A stretch of 64,000 bases of DNA, taken from NCBI RefSeq assembly GCF_900116015.1, contig NZ_FOYH01000009.1, positions 62,001 to 126,000 on the forward strand, given 5' to 3'. Position 1 is the first letter of the stretch, and each line of letters begins with the position of its first letter. The notes below the pieces were generated by a model, which had not been told where the DNA came from, searched no databases, and saw only the letters and a program-made list of their open reading frames with translations. Positions 9,940 through 18,852 of this stretch are shown piece after piece. The stretch is from Enterobacter sp. kpr-6 (lineage in GTDB: Bacteria > Pseudomonadota > Gammaproteobacteria > Enterobacterales > Enterobacteriaceae). Both the position numbers and the translations under genes were made by a program.

Positions 9940-11898
9940 TCAGGATGGCATAGTAATACCCTGCTTTTCTTCGAGCAGTTTTTCCACAACGCCCGGATCT
10001 GCCAGCGTCGAGGTATCACCAAAGTTGCTGGTGTCACCGGCGGCGATTTTTCGCAGAATGCGGCGCATAATCTTCCCGGAGCGGGTTTTCGGCAGCGAGT
10101 CCGTCCAGTGCAGCACGTCCGGCGTTGCCAGCGGGCCGATCTCTTTACGCACCCAGTTACGCACTTCGGTGTAGAGTTCAGGCGTAGGCTCTTCGCCGTG
10201 GTTAAGGGTCACGTAGGCATAAATCGCCTGGCCTTTGATGTTGTGCGGAATGCCGACCACCGCCGCTTCGGCGATTTTCGGGTGTGACACCAGCGCCGAC
10301 TCGATTTCAGCCGTACCCAGACGGTGCCCGGAGACGTTCAGCACGTCATCCACGCGCCCGGTGATCCAGTAGTAACCATCTTCGTCACGGCGCGCGCCGT
10401 CACCGCTGAAGTACATGTTTTTGAAGGTGGAGAAATAGGTTTGCTCAAAGCGCTCATGGTCGCCAAACAGCGTGCGCGCCTGGCCCGGCCATGAATCAAC
10501 AATCGTCAGGTTGCCCTCGGTCGCCCCGTCCAGCGGATTGCCTTCGTTATCCACCAGCGCAGGCTGAACACCAAAGAACGGACGGGTCGCAGAACCGGCT
10601 TTCAGCTCGGTCGCACCCGGCAGCGGGGTGATCATAAAGCCGCCGGTTTCGGTCTGCCACCAGGTGTCCATCACCGGGCATTTTTCATTGCCGATTTTCT
10701 TCCAGTACCACTCCCAGGCTTCCGGGTTGATAGGCTCGCCCACCGATCCCAGAATGCGCAGCGAAGAACGGTCGGTGCCTTCAATTGCTTTATCGCCTTC
10801 CGCCATCAGCGCGCGGATCGCCGTCGGCGCGGTATAGAGAATGTTGACCTGGTGCTTATCCACCACCTGCGACATGCGCGCGGGCGTTGGCCAGTTAGGA
10901 ACGCCCTCAAACATCAGCGTCGTTGCGCCGCAGGCCAGCGGACCGTACAGCAGGTAACTGTGCCCGGTCACCCAGCCGACATCGGCGGTGCACCAGTAGA
11001 TCTCGCCCGGATGGTAATCGAAGACATATTTAAAGGTAGTGGCGGCGTAGACCAGATAACCGCCGGTGGTATGCAGCACGCCTTTCGGTTTGCCGGTGGA
11101 ACCGGAGGTATAAAGGATAAACAGCGGATCTTCGGCATTCACCGCGACGGGCTGATGCTCGCTGCTGGCGTCAGCAACCACATCGTGCCACCACAGATCG
11201 CGCCCTTCCTGCCAGTCGATATTCCCGCCGGTGCGTTTGAACACCACCACGTGCTCGATGGTTTTCACGTTCGGGTTTTTCAGCGCGTCATCGACGTTTT
11301 TCTTCAGCGGAATAGTGCGCCCGGCGCGTACGCCTTCGTCGGCGGTGATCACCAGCCGTGAGCTGGAATCCACAATACGCCCGGCAACCGCTTCCGGCGA
11401 GAAGCCACCGAAGATCACCGAATGCACCGCGCCAATGCGCGCACAGGCCAGCATCGCAACGGCGGCTTCCGGCACCATTGGCATATAGATGGCGACCACA
11501 TCGCCTTTTTTGATGCCAAGGGTTTGCAGCGCGTTGGCGAACCGGCAGACATCGGCGTGCAGTTCGCGGTAGCTAATGTGCTTGCTCTGAGAGGCGTCGT
11601 CGCCTTCCCAGATAATGGCTGTCTGGTCGGCACGCTCCGCCAGATGACGATCAAGGCAGTTCGCCGCCAGGTTTAACTGACCGTCTTCAAACCATTTAAT
11701 GGAGATATTACCGGGGGCAAAGGAGGTGTTTTTGACTTTGGTGTAGGGGGTCATCCAGTCAAGGATTTTACCTTCTTCGCCCCAGAATGCTTCAGGATCG
11801 CTGACGGATTGCTGGTATTTCGCCTCGTACTGCTCCGGGTTTATCAGGCAATTTTCCGCAATTCCAGCGGGAACAGAGTGTTTGTGTATTTGGCTCAT
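9940..11898 (-). CDS. acs: acetyl-CoA synthetase
   Basis: At 652 residues this is exactly the usual length of enterobacterial Acs, which makes acetyl-CoA from acetate, ATP and CoA through acetyl-AMP. Visible motifs are the AMP-binding P-loop [11 protein letters not shown] near residue 265, WWQTETGG near residue 414, and the C-terminal [11 protein letters not shown] holding the lysine (about K609) whose acetylation switches the enzyme off in this family. A good ribosome binding site (AAGGAGAAC) precedes the ATG. It is the first gene of acs-yjcH-actP and divergent from gltP. In E. coli it is activated by CRP, but I could not assign operators with confidence here. Confidence 0.97.
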   Translation of the reverse strand: MSQIHKHSVPAGIAENCLINPEQYEAKYQQSVSDPEAFWGEEGKILDWMTPYTKVKNTSFAPGNISIKWFEDGQLNLAANCLDRHLAERADQTAIIWEGDDASQSKHISYRELHADVCRFANALQTLGIKKGDVVAIYMPMVPEAAVAMLACARIGAVHSVIFGGFSPEAVAGRIVDSSSRLVITADEGVRAGRTIPLKKNVDDALKNPNVKTIEHVVVFKRTGGNIDWQEGRDLWWHDVVADASSEHQPVAVNAEDPLFILYTSGSTGKPKGVLHTTGGYLVYAATTFKYVFDYHPGEIYWCTADVGWVTGHSYLLYGPLACGATTLMFEGVPNWPTPARMSQVVDKHQVNILYTAPTAIRALMAEGDKAIEGTDRSSLRILGSVGEPINPEAWEWYWKKIGNEKCPVMDTWWQTETGGFMITPLPGATELKAGSATRPFFGVQPALVDNEGNPLDGATEGNLTIVDSWPGQARTLFGDHERFEQTYFSTFKNMYFSGDGARRDEDGYYWITGRVDDVLNVSGHRLGTAEIESALVSHPKIAEAAVVGIPHNIKGQAIYAYVTLNHGEEPTPELYTEVRNWVRKEIGPLATPDVLHWTDSLPKTRSGKIMRRILRKIAAGDTSNFGDTSTLADPGVVEKLLEEKQGITMPS

Positions 11899-12312
11899 GG
11901 CTTTTGTTCTCCTTGTAGGATGTTAATAATATGTCGCAAAAACGTTAATTGTAGGGGCTCTGAAAGCTTTGTTTATTATTTGCGCGGCAGATCACGCATT
12001 GCAGGACTGTCTGAAAAAACAGCAGATGATGCTTAGAGAGTAAATAATTTCTGATAATGACTATTTGGTGAGGTAAGAATAAAAACTTATCTATAACAGG
12101 TGGTTATGTACGATGAATGGTATAAATCCGGGTTATTATGCATTTAACCAGTGAAAGGCCCTGATCTTAAAGGGTTGCGCAGGATACCATGCAAATGGTA
12201 CTGATACTGCGCGTTAAAAACCCCGCTTTTCTGCGAAACGCTACCCATACCCCCTTTCAGTATGTGTCGTTCCTGCTTCTGGAATGGCGCTTCATTGAGG
12301 ATGTTTGTTGTT
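11899..12312. promoter_or_regulatory. acs/gltP divergent intergenic region
   Basis: This gap of about 410 bp between divergent acs and gltP is AT-rich in the middle (12040-12110) and must hold both promoters. By family knowledge acs is CRP-dependent. One imperfect half-site (AGATCACGC near 11990) could belong to such a site, but I cannot call it firmly. The nrf genes found here in E. coli are absent. I see no gene in the gap. Confidence 0.5.
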
Positions 12313-13626
12313 ATGAAAAATGTGAAAGTCAGCCTGGCCTGGCAGATTTTGCTGGCCCTTGTGCTGGGTATTCTTCTGGGCAGTTACCTGCATTACCAAA
12401 GCGACAGCCGCGAATGGCTGATTGCGAATCTCCTGTCTCCGGCAGGCGATATCTTTATCCACCTGATCAAAATGATTGTGGTGCCTATCGTTATCTCCAC
12501 GCTGGTGGTCGGGATTGCAGGCGTCGGTGATGCGAAACAGCTTGGCCGTATCGGTGCAAAAACCATTCTTTATTTCGAAGTGATCACCACGGTGGCGATC
12601 GTGCTCGGCATTACGCTGGCCAACGTCTTCCAGCCGGGGGCCGGGATCGACATGTCGCAACTGGCAGCGGTGGATATTTCGAAATACCAGAACACCACGG
12701 CGGAAGTGCAAAGCCACGCGCACGGGCTGATGGGAACTATCCTCTCGCTGGTGCCGACCAATATTTTTGCCTCAATGGCAAAAGGCGAAATGCTGCCCAT
12801 CATCTTCTTCTCGGTGCTGTTTGGTCTGGGGCTTTCCTCACTGCCTGCCACGCACCGTGAACCGCTGGTGACCGTGTTCCGCTCCGTTTCCGAAACCATG
12901 TTTAAAGTCACCCATATGGTGATGCGCTATGCGCCAGTTGGCGTGTTCGCGCTGATCTCGGTCACCGTGGCGAACTTTGGTTTCGCCTCCCTGTGGCCGC
13001 TCGCCAAGCTGGTGATTCTGGTGTACATGGCGATCCTGTTCTTCGCGCTGGTGGTGCTGGGTGCGGTGGCGCGGATGTGTAAGCTGAGCATCTGGACGCT
13101 GATCCGCATTCTTAAAGATGAATTGATTCTGGCTTACTCCACTGCCAGCTCCGAAAGCGTACTGCCGCGCATTATTGAGAAGATGGAAGCCTACGGCGCA
13201 CCGGCTTCGATCACCAGCTTTGTGGTGCCGACCGGTTACTCCTTTAACCTTGACGGCTCCACGCTGTACCAGAGCATCGCAGCGATTTTCATCGCGCAGC
13301 TCTACGGCATTGAGCTGTCGCTGGGCCAGGAAATCATCCTCGTGCTGACGCTGATGGTGACCTCCAAAGGCATTGCCGGCGTACCGGGCGTCTCCTTCGT
13401 GGTGCTGCTGGCAACGCTCGGCAGCGTCGGTATTCCGCTGGAGGGCCTGGCCTTTATTGCAGGCGTTGACCGACTCCTCGACATGGCGCGTACCGCCCTG
13501 AACGTGGTGGGTAATGCGCTGGCAGTGCTGGTAATTGCCAAGTGGGAACACAAATTCGACCACAAAAAAGCGCAGGCCTACGAGCGCGAAATGCTGGGTA
13601 AATTTGATAAGACCGCGAATCAATAA
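12313..13626 (+). CDS. gltP: proton/glutamate-aspartate symporter GltP
   Basis: This 437-residue member of the DAACS (SLC1-like) family imports glutamate and aspartate with protons. It carries the characteristic stretches ILAYSTASSESVLPRIIEKM (about residues 275-294), the TGYSFNLDGS(T)LY segment, and VPGVSFVVLLATLGSVGIP near residue 358. I chose the ATG at 12313 because the protein then starts MKNVKVSLAW and has exactly the E. coli length. An in-frame extension upstream is open but adds a Cys/Trp-rich, non-conserved stretch. A strong intrinsic terminator follows 7 nt after the stop codon. Confidence 0.95.
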   Translation: MKNVKVSLAWQILLALVLGILLGSYLHYQSDSREWLIANLLSPAGDIFIHLIKMIVVPIVISTLVVGIAGVGDAKQLGRIGAKTILYFEVITTVAIVLGITLANVFQPGAGIDMSQLAAVDISKYQNTTAEVQSHAHGLMGTILSLVPTNIFASMAKGEMLPIIFFSVLFGLGLSSLPATHREPLVTVFRSVSETMFKVTHMVMRYAPVGVFALISVTVANFGFASLWPLAKLVILVYMAILFFALVVLGAVARMCKLSIWTLIRILKDELILAYSTASSESVLPRIIEKMEAYGAPASITSFVVPTGYSFNLDGSTLYQSIAAIFIAQLYGIELSLGQEIILVLTLMVTSKGIAGVPGVSFVVLLATLGSVGIPLEGLAFIAGVDRLLDMARTALNVVGNALAVLVIAKWEHKFDHKKAQAYEREMLGKFDKTANQ

Positions 13627-13633
13627 TCCAGTC

Positions 13634-13661
13634 GCCCCGCACGCTCTGTGCGGGGCTTTTT
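13634..13661 (+). terminator. gltP terminator
   Basis: The 9-bp stem GCCCCGCAC/GTGCGGGGC with a 5-nt loop is followed by TTTTT. Confidence 0.9.
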
Positions 13662-13705
13662 GTACATAAGTAAAAGGGTGCAATAAGGCCACAGCCTCAA
13701 CAGTG

Positions 13706-13725
13706 CGGGCGGGTTTCCCCGCCCG
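13706..13725. terminator. hairpin downstream of hok
   Basis: The 8-bp stem CGGGCGGG/CCCGCCCG with loop TTTC lies 5 nt past the hok stop codon on the minus strand. No T-run follows. In hok mRNAs a stable 3' end structure is expected and takes part in the translation-blocking fold. Confidence 0.55.
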
Positions 13726-13730
13726 TAGAG

Positions 13731-13883
13731 TTAGCCCACAGCGCAGGCTAGTTTTGCCGCCACCTCCTGATTCTTATTCTTTATATTCAGCTCGCATAAT
13801 TGACCGCGATGAATAAAAGAAAAAATCAGTATCGTCAGACACACTATTAACAGAATGCCTAAAACATATTTAAATGGCGTCAT
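13731..13883 (-). CDS. hok: Hok/Gef-family type I toxin
   Basis: A 50-residue protein of the Hok/Gef family: an N-terminal membrane segment (YVLGILLIVCLTILIFSFI), the conserved IVCLT and LCEL stretches, and a C-terminal EVAAKLACA matching EVAAF in plasmid R1 Hok. Hok peptides insert in the inner membrane and depolarise the cell. The start is the ATG at 13883 (MTPFKYVLG), preceded on the minus strand by AAGGAGT. The frame is open 15 codons further up to a GTG without a ribosome binding site. The locus lies between gltP and the sugar cluster, where E. coli K-12 has no hok gene. Expression should be silenced by an antisense sok RNA from the leader. Confidence 0.88.
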   Translation of the reverse strand: MTPFKYVLGILLIVCLTILIFSFIHRGQLCELNIKNKNQEVAAKLACAVG

Positions 13884-13899
13884 GCCTTTTACTCCTTGC

Positions 13900-14060
13900 A
13901 AACAAAAGGGTAAGAGGCTACTCTCCACTTGTTGAAGGTGGTTGAGAGTAGCCTCGGGTTAATGGAAACATTGCCCGGGGCTTTCAACTTTCTGCCTCTC
14001 ACATACTCACCATCGTTCGGAATGACGTAGAGAAATGCTTAAGACAGAAAGCCTTAAGCA
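13900..14060. ncRNA. sok: hok leader and overlapping sok-type antisense RNA region
   Basis: On the minus strand the hok leader keeps the landmarks of the R1 hok leader as I recall it: GCTTAAGGCTTTCTG (about 14040-14056), GGCAGAAAG(TT)GAAAGCCCC (about 13977-13997), and AGCCTCTTACC just before the ribosome binding site. A 12-bp inverted repeat (13914-13925 with 13944-13955) can fold directly upstream of the ribosome binding site. Sok RNA should be read from the plus strand, starting near 13920-13930. Exact ends are not visible. No convincing mok leader gene is seen: the only ATG-started leader frame (13971 down to 13918) has 17 codons and stops before hok. Confidence 0.6.
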
Positions 14061-14469
14061 CCCGCGAAATAGCATATCCCTCTTAAATAAAAATGAAAGA
14101 AAATTCGCGATGTAATTTCAGTGTGTTAATTACATTGCACTGGAATACGCGCCGCAAAATTAATCCCATCCTGTTAAATTAACCTGTAATAAATACTGGA
14201 AATATTTAAATAAGATTATGGTTAATACAGATAAATATATAAGGCGAAAGTTTCCTGAAAAAATAATTCACTGTGACGACATCCAGTTAATTTCGCCTTC
14301 TCATAGCCATGCTTGCACTGCAGGTTTTAGAGAAGAACGCGGGTCAAAACCCCGGCGGAGGAGAGACAGATGTGACCGGGGTTGAAAATCCGTTACGTGG
14401 ACGCGTATTTTGCAGACGCCGTGCGCCAGACCAGCTAAAACTTACAGAAGAGTTCCTGGGCGGATACGG
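14061..14469. other. AT-rich intergenic region upstream of the response regulator
   Basis: About 400 bp without a supported gene. The first half (14080-14280) is much more AT-rich than its surroundings and presumably holds the promoters for the hok mRNA (minus strand) and the response regulator (plus strand). I could not assign specific boxes. Confidence 0.4.
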
Positions 14470-15204
14470 ATGATGAAACCGGCAATACTGGTAGTGGATG
14501 ACGACACGGCGGTATGTGAGCTGTTACAGGATGTGCTTCATGAGCACGTCTTTGCGGTGCACGTCTGCCATAACGGTGAAGATGCGCTGACCCTCGCGAC
14601 TAACACGCCGGACGTGGCGCTGGTGCTGCTTGATATGATCCTGCCTGATATCAACGGTCTGATGGTGTTACAGCGTCTGCAAAAAGTGCGCCCGGATCTG
14701 CCCGTGGTCATGCTGACCGGCCTTGGCAGCGAGTCGGATGTGGTCGTCGGCCTTGAAATGGGCGCGGATGACTACATCGCCAAGCCGTTTAATCCGCGCG
14801 TGGTCGTGGCGCGGGTGAAAGCGGTGCTCAGAAGAATGGGCGCGCTGGCGGCCGATGTGCCTGCTGAAAGAAGTGCCGACCGGGTGTTCAACGGCTGGCG
14901 GCTGGATACCACGCGCTGCGAGTTGTCCAACCCGCAAAACACCGTGGTGCCGCTGACGCAGGGGGAATATGCCCTCCTGCTGGCGCTGGTGTCCCACGCC
15001 CGCCGGGTGCTTAACCGCGAGCAGTTGCTGGAGCTGACCCACAGCGAAAGCATGGATGTGTTCGACCGTACCATTGACGTGCTGATCATGCGGCTGCGGC
15101 GCAAAATCGAAATCAACCCGCACCAGCCGACGCTGATTAAAACCATTCGCGGCCTCGGCTACGTCTTTGCCGCCGATGTGCTTCACAACGAGCAGGCGGC
15201 TTAA
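14470..15204 (+). CDS. OmpR-family response regulator, likely partner of the hybrid kinase at 21771
   Basis: A 244-residue regulator with an N-terminal receiver domain and a C-terminal winged helix. Receiver landmarks are the acidic pair in VVDDD near residue 10, phospho-acceptor D55 (LVLLDMILPDING), T83 (VMLTG) and K105 (IAKPF). The DNA-binding domain covers about residues 145-240 (LTQGEYALLLALVSHARRVLNREQLLELT ... IKTIRGLGYVF). I chose the first ATG of ATGATGAAACCG; neither start has a strong ribosome binding site. No kinase gene is adjacent. The only kinase gene in the region lies at the other end of the sugar cluster, on the same strand. Its stop codon shares bases with that of the convergent kinase gene. 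Confidence 0.9.
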   Translation: MMKPAILVVDDDTAVCELLQDVLHEHVFAVHVCHNGEDALTLATNTPDVALVLLDMILPDINGLMVLQRLQKVRPDLPVVMLTGLGSESDVVVGLEMGADDYIAKPFNPRVVVARVKAVLRRMGALAADVPAERSADRVFNGWRLDTTRCELSNPQNTVVPLTQGEYALLLALVSHARRVLNREQLLELTHSESMDVFDRTIDVLIMRLRRKIEINPHQPTLIKTIRGLGYVFAADVLHNEQAA

Positions 15205-16205
15205 GCGTTACCGGCGAGAAACGTTTTCAGCTCATCGAGGGTTTTCGCGCCGTCGATGGCATTGGCCGCCAGCAGACTGGCGCGCGCGCAGACATGGGCC
15301 AGCCGTACGCTGTCGGTGAGCGGCCAGCGCTCGTGACAGCCGTAGAGAAATCCGGCGCAAAACGCATCCCCCGCGCCGACACTTCCCACAATCTCGCTGG
15401 TGCTTAAATGCCATGACGGGATCCAGCCGCCAGCCTCCTGCGGCGTCTGTCCCCACGCGCCTTCCGGGCAGTGGATCACCACCCGCTGACGCACGCCCGC
15501 CGCCAGTAACTGTTGCGCCGCCTGCGCGATGTTCTCCACGTGCGGTTCATCGCTGGCGTGGCGGATCTCAAGCCCGCTAAATTCCCCGGCTTCGAGTTCA
15601 TTAATCACCAGATAATCGAGATATTTCAGCGCCGGATTGACCAGCGGGCGATAGCGCGGATCGCCCTTGCGCGACACCAGATCCAGCGAGGTTTCAAATC
15701 CCAGCGCCTGCATCTGCGCCAGCAGGCGGGCGCTGCGCGTGCCAAATTCGTCATCCGGCATATCCAGGCTGTCTAACAGCAGCAGATAGCCGAGATGGAA
15801 AATCTTCATCGTCGAATCAAGGCGGTCAAAGGCCGGGAGATCCAGCAGGCGGTTCGCGCCGGGCGAGTGGAAAAAGGTGCGCTGCCCGTCGGGATCGGTC
15901 ATCACCTGCGACATCGACGTAGGAGCAAAGGTGGTGCGCTGCACGTGCTGGCGATTGACGTGGTACTGCTCCAGCATCGCCATAATATAATCGCCATCGT
16001 TATCTTCACCCACCAGCCCGACCGCCTGAAGCGGCAGGCCGGTGCGCATCTTCGCCAGCGTCAGCAGCACGTTTAATGGCGCGCCGCCGGTTGAGCGCTC
16101 GCTGTGGACGATTTCCGCCAGCCAGCCGCGCTCCGGCCACTGCACGATCTGATGGACGTGATCCACCAGCATATTGCCCGCCGCGATGATGCCTTTTCGT
16201 TCCAT
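15201..16205 (-). CDS. PfkB-family sugar (ketose) kinase
   Basis: This 334-residue PfkB/ribokinase-family kinase transfers phosphate from ATP to a sugar. The N-terminal substrate region has GGAPLNVLLTLAKM (about residues 40-53). The C-terminal signature VGSVGAGDAFCAGFLYG (about residues 270-286) holds the anion hole and the catalytic Asp. Its start codon overlaps the aldolase stop codon by 1 nt, so it is the last gene of the operon. Next to a pentose isomerase-like protein and a class II aldolase, a ketopentose-1-phosphate-forming kinase is a reasonable guess, but the PfkB sequence alone does not fix the substrate or the position phosphorylated. Confidence 0.85.
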   Translation of the reverse strand: MERKGIIAAGNMLVDHVHQIVQWPERGWLAEIVHSERSTGGAPLNVLLTLAKMRTGLPLQAVGLVGEDNDGDYIMAMLEQYHVNRQHVQRTTFAPTSMSQVMTDPDGQRTFFHSPGANRLLDLPAFDRLDSTMKIFHLGYLLLLDSLDMPDDEFGTRSARLLAQMQALGFETSLDLVSRKGDPRYRPLVNPALKYLDYLVINELEAGEFSGLEIRHASDEPHVENIAQAAQQLLAAGVRQRVVIHCPEGAWGQTPQEAGGWIPSWHLSTSEIVGSVGAGDAFCAGFLYGCHERWPLTDSVRLAHVCARASLLAANAIDGAKTLDELKTFLAGNA

Positions 16206-17065
16206 CAGATTTTCCCCTGGCTGCCAAAAATACGCATCTGCTCCGCCACGGTGTCGGCAATCGCCTGCTCAATGCCGAGCAGCAGTTCGGCGAATTCATC
16301 GTAAATCGGCTGCCGGGTGGTCATCCGGCTTTCCACCGCGTCGAGCGCGGCCTGTGACATGCCGGTGTAGAAGTTGATTTTATGGATGCCGAGGGAGATG
16401 GCGTGTTTAAAATCCGCTTCGCTGATCCCTGAGCCGCCGTGCAGCACCAGCGGCAGCCCGGTTTGCTGGCGGATGGCATCAAGGCGCGCAAAATCGAGTC
16501 GCGGTTCGCCTTTATATTTGCCGTGGGAATTGCCAATCGCCACCGCCAGCGCGTCGATGCCGGTGCGGTCAACAAAATCCCGCGCCATCGCCGGATCGGT
16601 AAAATAGGCTTCGTCGGCGTGACCATACAGCGCGCCGCCTTCATCGCCGCCCACCGCGCCGAGTTCCGCTTCCACCGACACGCCGACTGCATGGCACATC
16701 TTCACCACTTCCCGGGTCTGGCGAATATTTTCTTCGTACTCCAGCGTCGAACCGTCGAACATGACCGAGCTAAACCCAAGCCGCAGGGCACGCACTACCG
16801 CCTCAAAATGCAGGCCGTGATCGAGATTAAGCACCACCGGAATGTCGTGCCGCGCGGCTTCAAACTTCACCGCTTCCACCAGCGAATCCAGCGACACGTA
16901 CTTAAAATGCACTTCGGCGATATTGATGATAAACGGCGAACGCTCCTGTTTTGCGGCGGCGAACAGGGCGCGTAAAAAATGTGAATCCAGCACGTTAAAC
17001 GCGCCGAGGGCATACTGGTGCTCACGGGCATGCGCCAGACCTTCGGCAAGAGAAATCAACGGCAT
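16205..17065 (-). CDS. class II ketose-bisphosphate aldolase family protein
   Basis: This 286-residue zinc-dependent aldolase belongs to the FbaA/GatY/KbaY family. It starts with the family's typical AHAREHQYALGAFNV. The metal ligands appear in VVLNLDHGLHFE (near residue 80), GNSHGKYKGEP (near residue 178) and LPLVLHGGSGI (near residue 205). The family reversibly cleaves ketose 1-phosphates or 1,6-bisphosphates to dihydroxyacetone phosphate and an aldehyde. In this operon, cleavage of a ketopentose 1-phosphate to DHAP and glycolaldehyde would fit. It is 11 bp downstream of the isomerase-like gene and overlaps the kinase gene by 1 nt. Confidence 0.88.
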   Translation of the reverse strand: MPLISLAEGLAHAREHQYALGAFNVLDSHFLRALFAAAKQERSPFIINIAEVHFKYVSLDSLVEAVKFEAARHDIPVVLNLDHGLHFEAVVRALRLGFSSVMFDGSTLEYEENIRQTREVVKMCHAVGVSVEAELGAVGGDEGGALYGHADEAYFTDPAMARDFVDRTGIDALAVAIGNSHGKYKGEPRLDFARLDAIRQQTGLPLVLHGGSGISEADFKHAISLGIHKINFYTGMSQAALDAVESRMTTRQPIYDEFAELLLGIEQAIADTVAEQMRIFGSQGKI

Positions 17066-17076
17066 AACAGTCTCCT

Positions 17077-17763
17077 TTAGCGGCGAAAGAGCGCGTATTC
17101 ATTGCACAGCACCAGGTTCGCCGGTTCGTCTTCTTCAATATGGCTGAAGCGATCGATGGGTTGCAGAAAGTGGTTATCGTGGTCGTCGTCATTGACCGAT
17201 GAGACTTCACCCACCAGCACATCGCCAAAGCCGTGCTCGCCCCAGAAGCTGTGATACAACCCCGGCGGCAGGCAGATACTTTCGCCGGGCGACAGGCGTA
17301 ACTGGCTGCCCGCCGCGTGAGTCTGGCGCGCGCCGTCGATGGCGACGGTGACGTCAGTGGTATCGGTGAGTTCATCCGCGCCTGCGTTCCACAACTCAAT
17401 AATCAGGTTGCCGCCGCCGCGATTGATGATGTCCTCGCGCTTGCGCCAGTGAAAATGCATCGGCGTCAGTTGCCCGTCGCGTACATGCATGATTTTTTCG
17501 GCATAGGTTTTGGGCCAGGGCGTGCCGTCGGGCGAGCCGTTGCGCAGGGTGAACAGCGTCAGCCCTTGTGTGGCGAAGGACTCGCCGCCAAACGCGGTGA
17601 CATCCCAGCCGAGCTTGAGGGCAAAAATTTCCGCGGTGGCTTCGGGTTCAAGCTGCTGCCACCGGGTCGGCGGGTAGCTGGCAAACGGCGGCAGGTGAAC
17701 GTCGTGCATGGAAAAAAACTGCCGGGTGTGGCCGAGGATTTCGTTGATTGCGGAGCGTTTCAT
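17077..17763 (-). CDS. D-lyxose ketol-isomerase-like cupin protein
   Basis: This 228-residue cupin-fold protein resembles the D-lyxose isomerase family characterised from E. coli O157:H7, which interconverts D-lyxose and D-xylulose and acts more weakly on mannose. The metal-binding histidines and glutamate are visible in PMHFHWRKREDII (near residue 103) and LPPGLYHSFWGE (near residue 165). The N-terminus (RSAINEILGHTRQFFSMH) is typical of the family. It is the first enzyme gene downstream of the importer genes. A palindromic repeat lies between it and the binding-protein gene, while the aldolase and kinase genes follow tightly. Substrate assignment rests on my recollection of this family. Confidence 0.8.
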   Translation of the reverse strand: MKRSAINEILGHTRQFFSMHDVHLPPFASYPPTRWQQLEPEATAEIFALKLGWDVTAFGGESFATQGLTLFTLRNGSPDGTPWPKTYAEKIMHVRDGQLTPMHFHWRKREDIINRGGGNLIIELWNAGADELTDTTDVTVAIDGARQTHAAGSQLRLSPGESICLPPGLYHSFWGEHGFGDVLVGEVSSVNDDDHDNHFLQPIDRFSHIEEDEPANLVLCNEYALFRR

Positions 17764-17786
17764 GGGGCCTCCTGTGCAGGGGTTTT

Positions 17787-17870
17787 CCCCTCACCCTAAC
17801 CCTCTCCCGGTGGGAGAGGGGATAGATTGGTGTTCTCCCTCTCCCCTGGGAGAGGGCCGGGGTGAGGGGG
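17787..17870. repeat. palindromic repeat inside the sugar operon
   Basis: Outer arms CCCCTCACCCTAACCCTC and GAGGGCCGGGGTGAGG enclose two short dyads. It separates the importer genes from the enzyme genes of the same minus-strand cluster. Confidence 0.85.
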
Positions 17871-17878
17871 CAAAGCAA

Positions 17879-18820
17879 TTACTTAACCGTCCAGCCCTTA
17901 TACGTCCCCACGCTCTGCTTATCGATCATCGTCACCGGGATCAGCACAGGCTCTTTCGGCGCGGCTTTACCCTGCAGAATGTCGTAGCCGATCTCCACCG
18001 CTTTCGCCGCCATTACCTGCGGGTCCTGCGCCGGGGTCGCCACGAACAGGGAGTTTTCACGCTTGAGCGCCTCTTCGCCGTCCGGGGAACCATCGACGCC
18101 GACAATAAAGAACTCTTTACGCTGCGCCTGTTTCGCCGCCAGATCCGCGCCGATCGCCGTCGGGTCGTTGATCGCAAACACGCCGTCGATCTTCGGATTC
18201 GCCGCCAGCAGCGAGGTCATCACTTCCAGCCCGCCTTCACGACTGCCTTTGGCGTTCTGGTTCCAGGAGAGCACTTTGATATCCGGGTGGCGTTTGAATT
18301 CTGTCTGACAGCCTTCGACGCGGTTCTGCACCGCTGACACCGGCGGTCCGTTGATGATCACCACATCGCCTTTGCCTTTCAGACGGTCGGTGATGTATTT
18401 ACAGGCAATCTCGCCCGCCTGGGTGTTGTCGGAAGTAATGGTCGCGTCCGCGCCTTCGGCGGCCACGTCAACCGCCACCACCACGATCCCGGCCTCTTTC
18501 GCCCGTTTCACCGCCGGGCCGATGCCCTTCGAATCCGCAGCGTTAAGGATGATCATGTCCACTTTCGCGGCAATAAAGTTGTCGATTTGCGATACCTGCT
18601 GGCCGAGATCGTAGCCGCTGGACACCAGCGTCACTTTCACGTCATCGCCCGCCAGCTTGCGCGCTTCCAGCTCAGCGCCCTTGGTGATCTGCACGAAGAA
18701 CGGGTTCGCCAGATCGCCCACCGTCACGCCAATGGATTTCAGTTCTTTTGCCTGCACAAACGGGCTTGCGGCAAGCAGTGCGCCCGCACAGAGCGCAGTC
18801 ACTAACGGTTTCAAACGCAT
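17879..18820 (-). CDS. RbsB-type periplasmic sugar-binding protein
   Basis: A 313-residue periplasmic-binding protein of the ribose/galactose class. The signal peptide is MRLKPLVTALCAGALLAASPFVQA. The mature part has the family's IGVTVGDLANPFFVQITKGAE start, a DMIILNAADSKGIGPAVKRAKEAGI hinge region and GVFAINDPTAIGADLAA. It delivers the sugar to the permease/ATPase pair coded upstream. I chose the ATG at 18820 because the signal peptide starts there; the longer open frame is a shadow of the permease gene. It lies 32 bp after the permease gene. This is the last importer gene, after the order ATPase, permease, binding protein. Confidence 0.92.
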   Translation of the reverse strand: MRLKPLVTALCAGALLAASPFVQAKELKSIGVTVGDLANPFFVQITKGAELEARKLAGDDVKVTLVSSGYDLGQQVSQIDNFIAAKVDMIILNAADSKGIGPAVKRAKEAGIVVVAVDVAAEGADATITSDNTQAGEIACKYITDRLKGKGDVVIINGPPVSAVQNRVEGCQTEFKRHPDIKVLSWNQNAKGSREGGLEVMTSLLAANPKIDGVFAINDPTAIGADLAAKQAQRKEFFIVGVDGSPDGEEALKRENSLFVATPAQDPQVMAAKAVEIGYDILQGKAAPKEPVLIPVTMIDKQSVGTYKGWTVK

Positions 18821-18852
18821 ATTCTTTTCCTCGAAGCTGTAGGGTTTTGTTG

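Noticed and set aside
13731..13928. A 65-residue form of the Hok-like toxin.
   Set aside because: The upstream start is a GTG with no ribosome binding site and lies within the leader hairpin. The ATG at 13883 has a good site and gives the standard Hok length.
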